DNA from: Tsukamurella sp. M9C
Lineage (GTDB): Bacteria > Actinomycetota > Actinomycetes > Mycobacteriales > Mycobacteriaceae
Reading direction: 5' to 3'
DNA: 64,000 nt
NCBI RefSeq assembly: GCF_020169415.1
Contig: NZ_JAIULG010000016.1
Location: forward strand, 16,834 to 80,833
In this document: positions 41,759-49,909 of the stretch, one piece after another
Numbering within the stretch: position 1 is the first letter of the stretch
Layout of the letters: each line of letters opens with the position of its first letter
Notes under the pieces: generated by a model
Databases searched by the model: none
The model's input: only the letters and a program-made list of their open reading frames with translations
Told to the model about the DNA's origin: nothing
Program-made: the position numbers and the translations under genes

Positions 41759-42535
41759 ATGCCGAAGAAGATTCTGATCACCGGGGCCAGTTCGGGTTTC
41801 GGTGCCGGCGCAGCCCTCGAGCTGGCGCGGCAGGGACACGAGGTGGTCGCCGCCGCGGAGACCTGGCCGCAGGTGCGGAGCCTGCGCGCCGCCGCGGCCG
41901 AGGCGGGCGTGCGGCTGGAGGTGATCAAGCTGAACCTGACCGACGAGATCGACATCGCGCATGCCGCGACCTACGACCCCGACGTGCTGGTGCTCAACGC
42001 CGGCGTGATGGAGGGCGGATCGATGGTCGACGTTCCCCTGGCCCGAGTGCGGGAGTCGTTCGAGATCAACATCTTCGGTCACCTCGCGCTGGTGCAGGCG
42101 ATCGTGCCGAAGATGGTCGCGCGGAAGTCGGGCAAGGTCGTGTGGACCTCCTCGATGGGCGGGATCCTCGTGGTTCCGTTCCTCGGTGCCTACTGCGCGA
42201 CGAAGCACGCCATCGAGGCGATCGCCGGCTCGATGAAGGCGGAGCTCGCGCCGCACGGCGTCCAGGTGGCGACCGTCAACCCCGGCGTCTTCGGTACCGG
42301 CTTCAACGACACCGGGGCCGAGAGTTATGTGCAGTGGTACGACGCCGAGAGCGCGGTCGTGCCGATGCCCGATTTCGGCGACAGCCTCGCCGACCAGGCC
42401 GATCCGCAGGAGATGATCGACGCCATGGTCGAGATCATTCCCGCCGACGAGCACCTGTACCGCACCATGCGGCCGCTCGCGACCATCGACGCCGCGAAGC
42501 AGTGGCAGGACACGGAGTGGACGCAGAATGCCTGA
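41759..42535 (+). CDS. short-chain dehydrogenase/reductase
   Basis: 258-residue classical SDR: cofactor motif ITGASSGFGAGAALELARQGHEV (residues 7-29), NAGVMEGG, catalytic serine in WTSSMGGI and YCATK as the Tyr-X3-Lys. AAGGAGAG lies just before ATG 41759, which decides this start over ATG 41696. The last 8 bases overlap the GlcG/HbpS gene, giving a two-gene operon divergent from TetR. Substrate unknown. Confidence 0.87.
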   Translation: MPKKILITGASSGFGAGAALELARQGHEVVAAAETWPQVRSLRAAAAEAGVRLEVIKLNLTDEIDIAHAATYDPDVLVLNAGVMEGGSMVDVPLARVRESFEINIFGHLALVQAIVPKMVARKSGKVVWTSSMGGILVVPFLGAYCATKHAIEAIAGSMKAELAPHGVQVATVNPGVFGTGFNDTGAESYVQWYDAESAVVPMPDFGDSLADQADPQEMIDAMVEIIPADEHLYRTMRPLATIDAAKQWQDTEWTQNA

Positions 42536-42926
42536 CATCACACTCGCGCACGCACAGGAACTCATCGCCGGCGCCGATCGCGCCGCCCGGGAGGCGGGCG
42601 TCAAGGCCGTCTTCGCAGTGCTCGACAAGGGCGCGAACCTGGTCGCCTTCGCCCGCACCGACGGGGCGTGGCTCGCGTCCAACGAGCTCGCCGTCGCCAA
42701 GGCCAGGACCTCGGTGATGTTCGAGGCCCCGACGGCCGGGCTCGCCGCGCCGATCCAGATCGGGCAACCGGCGCTGCACTTCGACCACATCCACGCCGGA
42801 GGCCTGCTCCTCGTGGGCGGTGGCGTGCCGATCGTCGACGCCGACGGCCGGCTGATCGGCGGGTTGGGCGTCTCCGGCGGTGCCCCGGAGCAGGATGCCG
42901 CGATCGCGGAGGCCGCGGTCGCCTGA
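42528..42926 (+). CDS. GlcG/HbpS (DUF336) family protein
   Basis: 132-residue GlcG/HbpS-type protein with the conserved opening TLAHAQELIAGADRAAREAGVKAVFAVLDKGANLVAFARTDGAW in blocks and the C-terminal GGLGVSGGAPEQDAAIAEAAV. Family members bind heme (HbpS) or small molecules, or sit in catabolic operons as small enzyme partners. No signal peptide is present here. It is translationally coupled to the SDR gene. Confidence 0.85.
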   Translation: MPDITLAHAQELIAGADRAAREAGVKAVFAVLDKGANLVAFARTDGAWLASNELAVAKARTSVMFEAPTAGLAAPIQIGQPALHFDHIHAGGLLLVGGGVPIVDADGRLIGGLGVSGGAPEQDAAIAEAAVA

Positions 42927-42931
42927 GGCGG

Positions 42932-43900
42932 CTACAGCGCGCGGATCGCGTCGAGGCGCCGTGCCCGGTCTGCCCGGGCGGCGAGCGCGTCGTCGAGGGT
43001 GACGGCGTCGAAGCGCACCTTGGTGTTCGGCGGCATCTGCCCGATCAGGTCCATGTCCGCGCTGATCACCGTGCCGATCATCATGTAGCCGCCGCCGGAG
43101 ACCGCGTCCCGGTGCAGGACGATGGGCTCCTGGCCGGACGGGACCTGGATCGAGCCGATGGGGTAGCACGCGTCGACGATGTTCGACGGGTCGTCGCCCG
43201 CGCCGAAGGGCGGCTCCCGGTCGACGAACTCCAGCGGCGTCCCGCCCTTGAGGCGGTAGCCGATGCGATCGGCCTCCGAGCCCACGGTCCAGGTCTCGGC
43301 GAGGAAGGTCGCCATGGAGTCCGGGGTGACGCGGTAGTCGTACAGCCCCGGGACCATCCGGAGGACGTGTTCCTTCGCGAGCGGCACCCGCAGCTCGGCC
43401 GGCAGCTCGCGGCCCGCTCGCGGGGCCGGCCGGGCCGTGCCGATCGGCAGCACGTCGCCCGGCTCGAGCTTGCGACCGGCGAGGCCGCCGAGTGCGCCGA
43501 GCGCGTAGGTGGAGCGGCTGCCGAGGCGCTCGGGGACGTCGATCCCGCCCGCGATCGCCAGGTAGGCGCGGGCGCCCGCGGTCGCGAACCCGAAGGACAG
43601 GGTTTGCCCGGCCTGTACCGCCACCACGGCGTTGAGCGGCTGGTCGACACCGTCGAGCTTGGGCGTCATGGCCGCGCCCGTCACCGCGATGTGGGAGTTC
43701 TCGCCGAACCGGAGTTCGGGCCCCATCAGGGCGCATTCGAGGACGGCGGCCGTCTCCTCGTTGTCGAGCAGGAGGTTCGCGGCGCGGAAGGACTGCTGGT
43801 CCATCGCGCCCGACGGCGGGATGCCCAGGTGGTAGTAGCCGCTGCGGCCCTGGTCCTGGACTGAGCTGAGCAGGCCGGGCTTGATGACCTCGATCGTCAC
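42932..43900 (-). CDS. pxpC: 5-oxoprolinase subunit PxpC / biotin-dependent carboxyltransferase domain (KipA)
   Basis: 322-residue KipA/PxpC protein, homologous to the carboxyltransferase C/D domain of urea carboxylase. Family blocks: IEVIKPGLLSSVQDQGRSGYYHLGIPPSGAMDQ (as pieces), NEETAAVLECALMGPELRF, LAIAGGIDVPERLGSRSTY, GGGYMMIGTVISADMDLIGQMPPN. With PxpA and PxpB it splits 5-oxoproline to glutamate using ATP. GTG 43900 overlaps the pxpB stop by 4 bases. Confidence 0.92.
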   Translation of the reverse strand: MTIEVIKPGLLSSVQDQGRSGYYHLGIPPSGAMDQQSFRAANLLLDNEETAAVLECALMGPELRFGENSHIAVTGAAMTPKLDGVDQPLNAVVAVQAGQTLSFGFATAGARAYLAIAGGIDVPERLGSRSTYALGALGGLAGRKLEPGDVLPIGTARPAPRAGRELPAELRVPLAKEHVLRMVPGLYDYRVTPDSMATFLAETWTVGSEADRIGYRLKGGTPLEFVDREPPFGAGDDPSNIVDACYPIGSIQVPSGQEPIVLHRDAVSGGGYMMIGTVISADMDLIGQMPPNTKVRFDAVTLDDALAARADRARRLDAIRAL

Positions 43901-44766
43901 GGGAGGGCCTCCAGGAGCGTTGCGGGGTAGCCGGTGGGGTCGGTGGTGAACTCGGCGAGGGAGAACCGGATCGGCGCGGTGGGCGGCGCGTACCGCCCGG
44001 CGTCGACCTCGGTGAGGATCGCGTCGTACTCGGCGCGATCGACGGGCCGGAACTTCACGACGTCGCCGGGCTTGAAGAAGATCATGAAGTCGCGCAGGTG
44101 CGGAGCACGCTGATCCGGGTCGTAGATGGGAACGGGTGTGACACCGAACATCTGGTAGCCGCCTGCACCACGGACCGAGTAGACGCAGGAGAACGCCCCG
44201 CCGTAGCCGAGCGTGCCCTTGGGCGTGTCGGTGCGGGGGCGGAGGTACTTGGGCACCTGGATCTGCCGTTCCCGCTCCACCATCTGGTACATGAAGGGCA
44301 GGCCCGCCACGAAGCCCACCATGGACACGAACCACGGTGTGCCGGAGTGGGCCTCGATGAACCGCTCGACGTCGTGGTAGCCGTTGATCCGCGCCGCGTA
44401 CTCGATGTCGGTCGAGTCCGGATCCTGATGTCGATCGCGGAAGCGCATCAGGGTCTCGTGCGTCCATGGATCGTTGTACAGCACAGGGATCTCGACGATG
44501 CGGGTGTCCAGCACCGGATCCCGGGCGCCGAGGCCCGCCTCGATCGACTCCAACTCCGCGCGCAGATCGGCGACCGGCAGCACGTCGGGGTCGAAACGCA
44601 CCTGGAAGGACGCGTTGGCCGGGCAGATCTCGGTGACACCGGGGAGGGCGCGCTCGGCGAGCTCCTGCGTGATGAGGATGCCGCGGAAGAAGGCGTCCAG
44701 GGACATCGATTCGGATAGCTCGACGAACAGATGCTCGTCGCCGCCCAGGGTGTAGCGAGTGCTCAC
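43897..44766 (-). CDS. pxpB: 5-oxoprolinase subunit PxpB (KipI)
   Basis: 289-residue KipI/PxpB protein, homologous to the carboxyltransferase A/B domain. Features: GGDEHLFVELSESMSLDAF, an IPVLYNDPWTHETLM strand with a PP-like turn, FVAGLPFMYQM and the GGYQMFGVTPVPIYDP block. GTG 44766 overlaps the biotin carboxylase stop; its own stop overlaps pxpC. It works as a complex with PxpA and PxpC. Confidence 0.92.
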   Translation of the reverse strand: MSTRYTLGGDEHLFVELSESMSLDAFFRGILITQELAERALPGVTEICPANASFQVRFDPDVLPVADLRAELESIEAGLGARDPVLDTRIVEIPVLYNDPWTHETLMRFRDRHQDPDSTDIEYAARINGYHDVERFIEAHSGTPWFVSMVGFVAGLPFMYQMVERERQIQVPKYLRPRTDTPKGTLGYGGAFSCVYSVRGAGGYQMFGVTPVPIYDPDQRAPHLRDFMIFFKPGDVVKFRPVDRAEYDAILTEVDAGRYAPPTAPIRFSLAEFTTDPTGYPATLLEALP

Positions 44767-46115
44767 TGGTTCTCCGTCCGCTGTTCGATCCAGGTGGTGT
44801 GCAGGGCGTTGCGCCGCACGTCGTCCTCCGCGAGGAGCTCCTCGAAAAAGGGCAGTGTGGTGGCGGGTGCGACGATCTCGGTCTCGCGCAGCGCGCGCTC
44901 CAGCCGGGACAGCGCCTGTTCCCGCGTCTCCGCCCACACGATCAGCTTCCCGATCAGCGAGTCGTAGAACGGCGGGATCCGATAGCCGGAGTAGGCCATC
45001 GAGTCGACGCGGACGCCCGGACCCTGCGCCCAGGAGACGGTCTCGACGGTGCCCGGGGCCGGACGGAATCCCTGGGCCGGATCCTCGGCGTTGATCCGCA
45101 CCTCGATGGCGTGGCCCCGTCGGACGATGTCGTCCTGGCGATAGGGCAGCGGATCGCCCTGGCACACCTCGATCATGGCGCGGATCAGGTCGACGCCGCA
45201 GATCTCCTCGGTGATCGGGTGCTCCACCTGGATCCGCGTGTTCATCTCGATGAAGTAGAACGCGCGGGTATCGGGATCGTAGAGGTACTCGATCGTCCCG
45301 GCTCCGACGTAGCCCACTGCCCGGGTCAGGGCGACGGCGGACTCGCAGAGGGCGCGCCGCGTCGCCTCGTCGAGGATGGCGGCCGGTGCCTCCTCCCAGA
45401 CCTTCTGGCGGCGGCGCTGCAGCGAGCAGTCACGTTCGAAGAAGTGGACGGCGTCAGTGCCGTCCCCGAGGATCTGGACCTCGATGTGGCGCGCGCGGGA
45501 GATGAACTTCTCCAGGTAGATCCCGCCGTCGCCGAACGCGGCCTCGGCCTCCTGCCGGGCGTCGGCGAAGGCCTGCGCCACTTCCTCGTCCGTGCCGGCG
45601 ATGCGGATGCCGCGGCCCCCGCCGCCGGCCGCGGCCTTGAGCAACACCGGGTAGCCGATCGCTCCTGCGACCGCCACGGCTTCGTCGGCGCTGGTCAGCA
45701 GCCCGTCGCTGCCCGGCACCACGGGGACTCCCGCGGCGCGGGCGGTGGCGATGGCCTGCGCCTTGTGACCCATCCGCTCGATCGTCCCGGCGTCGGGTCC
45801 GATCCACACCAGTCCCGCATCGGTGACGGCCCGCGCGAACTCGGCGTTCTCGGAGAGGAAGCCGTAGCCGGGGTGCACGGCATCGGCGCCGGTGCTCTTC
45901 GCGGCCTCGAGCAGGGCCACGGCGTTCAGGTAGCTCTTCTTCGCGTGCGCGCCACCGATGTTGACGGCCTCGTCGGCGATGCGGACCGCGAGCGAGGACT
46001 CGTCGGCGTCGCTGTACGCGGCGATGGCGACGATGCCCATCTCCTGCGCCGCGCGGATCACGCGGACGGCGATCTCGCCGCGGTTGGCGACGAGGAGTCG
46101 CTTGATCTCCGGCAT
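44763..46115 (-). CDS. biotin carboxylase, AccC-like
   Basis: 450-residue ATP-grasp biotin carboxylase. N-terminal LLVANRGEIAVRVIRAAQEMG, the glycine-rich ATP loop KAAAGGGGRGIRI, the catalytic ERDCSLQRRRQKVWEEAPA region, EMNTRIQVEHPITEEICGVDL and the C-terminal GHAIEVRINAEDP are all present. It carboxylates biotin on a carrier protein using bicarbonate and ATP. It follows the small carrier gene by overlap and is followed by pxpB by overlap, so it is part of the pxp operon rather than a fatty-acid operon. Confidence 0.95.
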   Translation of the reverse strand: MPEIKRLLVANRGEIAVRVIRAAQEMGIVAIAAYSDADESSLAVRIADEAVNIGGAHAKKSYLNAVALLEAAKSTGADAVHPGYGFLSENAEFARAVTDAGLVWIGPDAGTIERMGHKAQAIATARAAGVPVVPGSDGLLTSADEAVAVAGAIGYPVLLKAAAGGGGRGIRIAGTDEEVAQAFADARQEAEAAFGDGGIYLEKFISRARHIEVQILGDGTDAVHFFERDCSLQRRRQKVWEEAPAAILDEATRRALCESAVALTRAVGYVGAGTIEYLYDPDTRAFYFIEMNTRIQVEHPITEEICGVDLIRAMIEVCQGDPLPYRQDDIVRRGHAIEVRINAEDPAQGFRPAPGTVETVSWAQGPGVRVDSMAYSGYRIPPFYDSLIGKLIVWAETREQALSRLERALRETEIVAPATTLPFFEELLAEDDVRRNALHTTWIEQRTENQ

Positions 46116-46363
46116 CAGTCGGCCACCTCGATCCGGAGCAGCACGTCGCCCACGTCGACGGGATCCTCAGCGCCGACCAGGATCTCGACCACGGTCCCGG
46201 CCACCTCGGCGGTGATCGGATTGAACATCTTCATCACTTCGATGAGCCCGATCTGGTCGCCGACGGCCACCGCCTCGCCGACCGAGACGAAGGGCGGGCT
46301 ACTGGGGGATTCCCGCGGGTAGAAGGTCCCGGGAAGCGGTGCGGGGACGTCGTGGATGGTCAT
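46115..46363 (-). CDS. biotin carboxyl carrier protein
   Basis: 82-residue stand-alone biotinyl domain. The modified lysine is K45 in IEVMKMFNPI; PLPGTFY and VGEAVAVGDQIGLIE complete the fold. It lacks the Pro/Ala-rich N-terminal region of the fatty-acid AccB. It carries carboxyl groups from the adjoining biotin carboxylase to a carboxyltransferase, presumably PxpB/PxpC here (inference). Confidence 0.93.
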   Translation of the reverse strand: MTIHDVPAPLPGTFYPRESPSSPPFVSVGEAVAVGDQIGLIEVMKMFNPITAEVAGTVVEILVGAEDPVDVGDVLLRIEVAD

Positions 46364-46393
46364 GGTGGGGGCTCTCTTTCGTGTCCGGGATCG

Positions 46394-47170
46394 TCAGTCG
46401 GTGGGCTGGTCCGCGAAGGACCGGACGGTGATGTGGGCGCCGTCGAGGGCGGCGCGGGCGCTGGTCATCAGATCGATCGCGCCGCGGGTGTCGCTGTGGA
46501 TGCAGATGGACTCGAACGGGACGGTGACGACGGTCCCGTCGACCGCGACGACGGTGCCCTCGCGGCAGGCACGCAGCACCTTGGCGGCGACGTCGTCGGG
46601 CGACAGGGCGCCCACGTTCCGGGTGAAGACGATCTGGCCGTCGGGACCGTAGTGCCGGTCGGCGTAGAACTCGCGGATCACGGGCCGTTCCCGGTCCCGG
46701 GCGACCGCCTCGATGACCGAGCCCGACATCACGAGGATGGGGAGCTCGGGGTCGATCCGCTGCAGGGTGTCGATGAGCAGCTCGGCGAAGGCGGCGTCGC
46801 GCGCCGCGTGCATGTAGAGGGCGCCGTGCAGTTTGAAGTGCTGCAGTGCGAGCCCGTGGAGCGCGATGAACTCGCGGACCGCCCCCAGCTGGTAGACGCA
46901 GTCGTTCACCAGCTCCTGCGGTGAGGCGTCGATGTGGCGCCGGCCGAATCCGACGAGGTCCCGGAATCCGGGGTGGACGCCGATGCCGACGCCGTGCTCA
47001 TGGGCGAGGCGCACCGTGCGATCGATGGTCGAGGGATCGCCGGCGTGGAAGCCCGCTGCGACGTTGATCGAGCTCACGAGCGGCATCATCGTCGCGTCCA
47101 CGTCGTCGCCGAACATCCAGGCGCCGAAGCCCTCGCTCATATCGCAGTTGATATCGGTCGTGGTCGTCAC
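46394..47170 (-). CDS. pxpA: 5-oxoprolinase subunit PxpA (LamB/YcsF)
   Basis: 258-residue LamB/YcsF protein: DINCDMSEGFGAWMFGDD, SINVAAGFHAGDPSTIDRTVRLA, GVHPGFRDLVGFGRRHI, and the HFKLHGALYMHAA block give the metal-dependent deacetylase-like fold. It is the first gene of the operon, started by GTG 47170 with GGAGAG upstream. In B. subtilis and E. coli, PxpABC degrade 5-oxoproline, a damage product of glutamine. The divergent LysR gene is the likely regulator. Confidence 0.93.
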   Translation of the reverse strand: MTTTTDINCDMSEGFGAWMFGDDVDATMMPLVSSINVAAGFHAGDPSTIDRTVRLAHEHGVGIGVHPGFRDLVGFGRRHIDASPQELVNDCVYQLGAVREFIALHGLALQHFKLHGALYMHAARDAAFAELLIDTLQRIDPELPILVMSGSVIEAVARDRERPVIREFYADRHYGPDGQIVFTRNVGALSPDDVAAKVLRACREGTVVAVDGTVVTVPFESICIHSDTRGAIDLMTSARAALDGAHITVRSFADQPTD

Positions 47171-47249
47171 GGCTCTCCTTCGTGTGATCTCCGTCATGAC
47201 GCTACGAGCCGATTCCGGTATTGGGAAGTACAAACATGCGATGCTTGAA

Positions 47250-47266
47250 TATCGGGTAGATCGATA
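47250..47266. promoter_or_regulatory. LysR-type operator candidate
   Basis: TATCG (47250-47254) and CGATA (47262-47266) form a dyad with a 7-bp centre, containing the T-N11-A pattern of LysR sites, 13 bases before the LysR start. A second dyad, TTCC-N7-GGAA, lies at about 47213-47227. Confidence 0.5.
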
Positions 47267-47279
47267 ATTGGAGGCGATC

Positions 47280-48182
47280 GTGGGCTTGTCGGTACGACAG
47301 TTGCGGTACTTCGTCGCGGTGGCCGAGGCCGGGCAGGTCAGCGCCGCAGCGCGCGAGCTGTTCGTCTCCCAATCGTCGGTGACTACGGCGATGCAGCAGA
47401 TCGAACAGCAGCTCGGCACGGCGGTCCTCCATCGGACCTCGCGCGGTGTGGCGCTGACATCTGCGGGGGAGGCCCTCCTGCCGAAGGCGCGCCAGATCCT
47501 CGACCTGCTGGAGGAGGCCGAGTCGGTGACCGCGGCGGACTCGCACGTCGAGGGGGTGGTCCGGGTGGGGGTCTCGTACACCGTGATGGGCTATTTTCTG
47601 CCGCAGCACGTCCAGCGCCTCGCAGTGCTGCATCCCGGGCTCAAGGTGGACTGGCGCGAGGTCGATCGTGCGGAGATCGAGGAGGGCGTCGTCGCGGGCG
47701 ATCTCGACTTCGGGCTGCTGCTCACGTCGAACGTCGCCGACGACGAACGGCTCGAGCACGAGACCTTCGTGCATTCGCGGCGCCGGTTGTGGATGGCTCC
47801 CACGCACCCGCTCGCGGGGCGCGACCGCGTCCGGCTCGCGGACGTCGAGCAGTACCCGTACGCGCTGCTCACCGTCGACGAGGCCGACGTGACGACCCGT
47901 GCCTACTGGGGCGATCGCCCGATGGACGTGCTGATCCGGACCTCGTCCATCGAGGCGATCCGCAGCGTGGTCGCGAACGGCAACGCCGTGACGGTGCTGT
48001 CCGACATGGTCTACCGTCCGTGGTCCCTGGAGGGGCGGAGGATCGACACGATGCTGCTGCGGGATCCGGTGCCGGACATGCGGATCGGACTGGCGTGGGC
48101 GCGGGGCCGGGAGTTCTCCCCAGGCATGACGGCGCTGCATGCCTACTTCTACCGGCTGTTCTGCACGCCGGCGCTCGGCTAG
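47280..48182 (+). CDS. LysR-family transcriptional regulator
   Basis: 300 residues from GTG 47280, with GGAGG at 47270-47274. The N-terminal HTH is classical (LRYFVAVAEAGQVSAAARELFVSQSSVTTAMQQIEQQLG in blocks) and the effector domain of two Rossmann-like lobes follows (VRVGVSYTVMGYFLPQHV, DLDFGLLLTSNV). It is divergent from pxpA-accB-accC-pxpB-pxpC and probably activates that operon in response to its substrate. Confidence 0.9.
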   Translation: MGLSVRQLRYFVAVAEAGQVSAAARELFVSQSSVTTAMQQIEQQLGTAVLHRTSRGVALTSAGEALLPKARQILDLLEEAESVTAADSHVEGVVRVGVSYTVMGYFLPQHVQRLAVLHPGLKVDWREVDRAEIEEGVVAGDLDFGLLLTSNVADDERLEHETFVHSRRRLWMAPTHPLAGRDRVRLADVEQYPYALLTVDEADVTTRAYWGDRPMDVLIRTSSIEAIRSVVANGNAVTVLSDMVYRPWSLEGRRIDTMLLRDPVPDMRIGLAWARGREFSPGMTALHAYFYRLFCTPALG

Positions 48183-48200
48183 CTCTTCGAGTAGGCCTGC

Positions 48201-48229
48201 TTGACAGATTGTTGGGTTTTCCCAACAAT
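48201..48229 (+). promoter_or_regulatory. XRE gene promoter overlapped by a perfect 9-bp inverted repeat
   Basis: TTGACA (48201-48206), 17-bp spacer, AACAAT (48224-48229). The dyad ATTGTTGGG-TTTT-CCCAACAAT (48208-48229) fills the spacer and the -10, so a dimer bound there would shut the promoter. The -10 ends 7 bases before ATG 48237. Confidence 0.75.
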
Positions 48230-48236
48230 GAATTGC

Positions 48237-48518
48237 ATGAGTCCGGTGAAGCGGGAGGGTTCGCTCCCCATCTTCAATCGCATCGGCGTCCTGCGCGCCG
48301 AGCGCCGGATGAGCCGGAAGGAGCTGGCGGCGGCGATCGACGTCAACCCGCAGACGGTGGGCGCGCTCGAGCGCGGGGATCATTACCCGAGCCTCGATCT
48401 CGCCTTCCGTCTCTGCGCGGTCTTCGACCTGCCGGTGGAGGCGGTGTTCTCCCGCAGTGAATTCGGGCCCCTGTCGGCGGAGCTGTACGGACGCAACGAG
48501 AGAGGCGGAGCACGATGA
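48237..48518 (+). CDS. XRE-family helix-turn-helix regulator
   Basis: 93-residue Cro/C1-type regulator: IGVLRAERRMSRKELAAAIDVNPQTVGALERGDHYPSLDLAFRLCAVFDLPVEAVFS in blocks covers residues 16-72, and a short tail follows. ATG 48237 was preferred over ATG 48228 because the -10 lies 7 bases before it. The stop overlaps the start of the membrane-protein gene (ATGA). These small regulators often pair with a DUF2178-like membrane protein; the operator at 48208-48229 implies self-repression. Confidence 0.85.
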   Translation: MSPVKREGSLPIFNRIGVLRAERRMSRKELAAAIDVNPQTVGALERGDHYPSLDLAFRLCAVFDLPVEAVFSRSEFGPLSAELYGRNERGGAR

Positions 48519-49060
48519 CGACCACGAGCATGATCACCCGCTACCAGGAGCGCCGCGCCCGGAAGTTCCGGGAGGACGAGGAGCGCTTCTCGACCCTGCT
48601 GCCGTCGTGGCGCACGAGGCCCCGGCGACGAATGCTGGTCGCCGCGTTGCTCGTCGACTATCTCTTCATGTTCGTCGTCGCGGTCCTCTGCCACTTCGAC
48701 GTGCCTAACGCACCGCTGCTCTGGCTGCCCGCGTGCCTGCTGCTCTTCCCGATCTGGATCACGGTTCAGATCGTCTCGGGCAGGCAGGGTGACGCGCCCG
48801 CCGCGGCGCTCGACGAGTGGGAGGTCGAGCAGCGCAACGAGGCACGGTCCATCGGCTTCTCGGTCACCTCGGGCCTGGTGCTCCTGGCTGTCGCGTACAC
48901 GGTGATCACCTCCGTGGTCGCGCAGCCGGACGGGAACACGGCGTGGCACTACGCGTCGGGCCTGTTCACACTGGTCGCGCTGCTCATCGGCATGACGACG
49001 CCCGCGATGATCCTCGCCTGGACTCGGCCCGATGCGGACGCGGAGGACGTCGCCGCGTAG
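48515..49060 (+). CDS. membrane protein paired with XRE regulator
   Basis: 181 residues: a basic N-terminus (TRYQERRARKFREDEERF), four hydrophobic segments in two hairpins (about 40-60 and 68-88; 113-135 and 144-166) separated by a polar stretch. It does not match a family I can name with certainty. Coupling to the XRE gene suggests a regulator-membrane protein module, as seen for DUF2178/XRE pairs. Converges on a lipoprotein gene (1 base between stops). Confidence 0.65.
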   Translation: MTTTSMITRYQERRARKFREDEERFSTLLPSWRTRPRRRMLVAALLVDYLFMFVVAVLCHFDVPNAPLLWLPACLLLFPIWITVQIVSGRQGDAPAAALDEWEVEQRNEARSIGFSVTSGLVLLAVAYTVITSVVAQPDGNTAWHYASGLFTLVALLIGMTTPAMILAWTRPDADAEDVAA

Positions 49061-49061
49061 T

Positions 49062-49436
49062 TCAGCGGGGCTTCGTCGTGGTCGGGACCGCAGTGCCGGT
49101 GCCGTAGGGATCGCCGGCCCCGTGGTTGGGGTTGGTGCAGATCGTGCCCTCGTCGGGTCCGCCGGTGCACGTCACGTCGTACTCGCTGCCCGGGCCAGTC
49201 GGCTTGGTGGGGCGCGGCGCCGTCGTCGGAACGGGGCGGGTGGGCGGCGCGGTGACGGTGTTCGTCGGCCGCACCGTCTGCGCGGGCGGGTTCTGCTCGT
49301 GCGTGGACGATTCCGTGACGGTCATGGTCGACGGCGTCGTGGGCGCGGACCCGGCCCCGTCGTCGGCGCAACCCGCGGCGGCGGCGAGGAGGGCGACGGT
49401 TCCCGCCGCGCTCGCCATCGATCGACTGAACAACAT
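49062..49436 (-). CDS. secreted lipoprotein with a CTGPD/CTNPNHGAGD motif (copy 2)
   Basis: 124-residue lipoprotein. Lipobox AAAGC gives C23. After a Thr/Pro-rich spacer (26-80) it carries YDVTCTGGPDEGTICTNPNH, then GAGD and a Thr-rich end. The spacing of the two cysteines and the NPNHGAGD end match copy 1 at 39347-39859, which has an extra C-terminal part. Function unknown. The minus-strand leader (49437-49490) includes a long-loop dyad, CTGGGGG/CCCCCAG (49454-49460, 49480-49486). Confidence 0.72.
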   Translation of the reverse strand: MLFSRSMASAAGTVALLAAAAGCADDGAGSAPTTPSTMTVTESSTHEQNPPAQTVRPTNTVTAPPTRPVPTTAPRPTKPTGPGSEYDVTCTGGPDEGTICTNPNHGAGDPYGTGTAVPTTTKPR

Positions 49437-49601
49437 GGTGTGTCTTCTCCCTTCTGGGGGTTCCCTGCTCGGGTGGACGCCCCCAGGGTAGACCGTTCAG
49501 TAACGCCACCGGATGGCGGTAGAAATACTCGCTGGACCAACCGGGCGCCGTCGCCGAGGATCGTGGGAGATGCTGCGATCGAGTGAAAAAGGCGGGTGAC
49601 C

Positions 49602-49883
49602 ATGCGATTCCACGACTACCTGGCAGCGCTGGCTGCGCGGTTCGGCGAGTTCCGGCGGAACCACGTCGAGATGTACGAGCGGCACCAGATCCTGCTCGAG
49701 CCGTGGACGCACGACATCCTGCACTGGGGCGCCGACGGGACGTTGCACGGCAGCATCGTGGCCGGCCGCGCCCGTCCGCCCGTGACCCGAGGCGGCTGGT
49801 GCCCCTGTCGCCCGCTGGACGTGGTCGGGGAGGCCGGCGACGTCCGCGTGGTCGGCGATCCGTGTCCGAAGGGTTGTGATTAG
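49602..49883 (+). CDS. small Cys-containing hypothetical protein
   Basis: 93 residues from ATG 49602 (GTG 49596 also in frame). The first 60 residues are helical and aromatic (FHDYLAALAARFGEFRRNHVEMYERHQILLEPW in pieces); the end holds CPC (GGWCPCRPL) and CPKGC (GDPCPKGCD), possible metal ligands or a disulfide. No family recognised. The stop TAG (49881-49883) lies inside the TetR operator, so the gene may be co-regulated or simply end there. Confidence 0.6.
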   Translation: MRFHDYLAALAARFGEFRRNHVEMYERHQILLEPWTHDILHWGADGTLHGSIVAGRARPPVTRGGWCPCRPLDVVGEAGDVRVVGDPCPKGCD

Positions 49884-49902
49884 TAGTTAGTAACTACTAA
49901 TC
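49878..49902. promoter_or_regulatory. perfect 25-bp TetR operator
   Basis: GATTAGTAGTTA (49878-49889), centre G, TAACTACTAATC (49891-49902): both arms of 12 bp match exactly. TTGTGA (49874-49879) and ACTAAT (49896-49901) with a 16-bp spacer form the likely promoter, so the operator lies across both boxes. Confidence 0.8.
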
Positions 49903-49909
49903 TGGCCGG

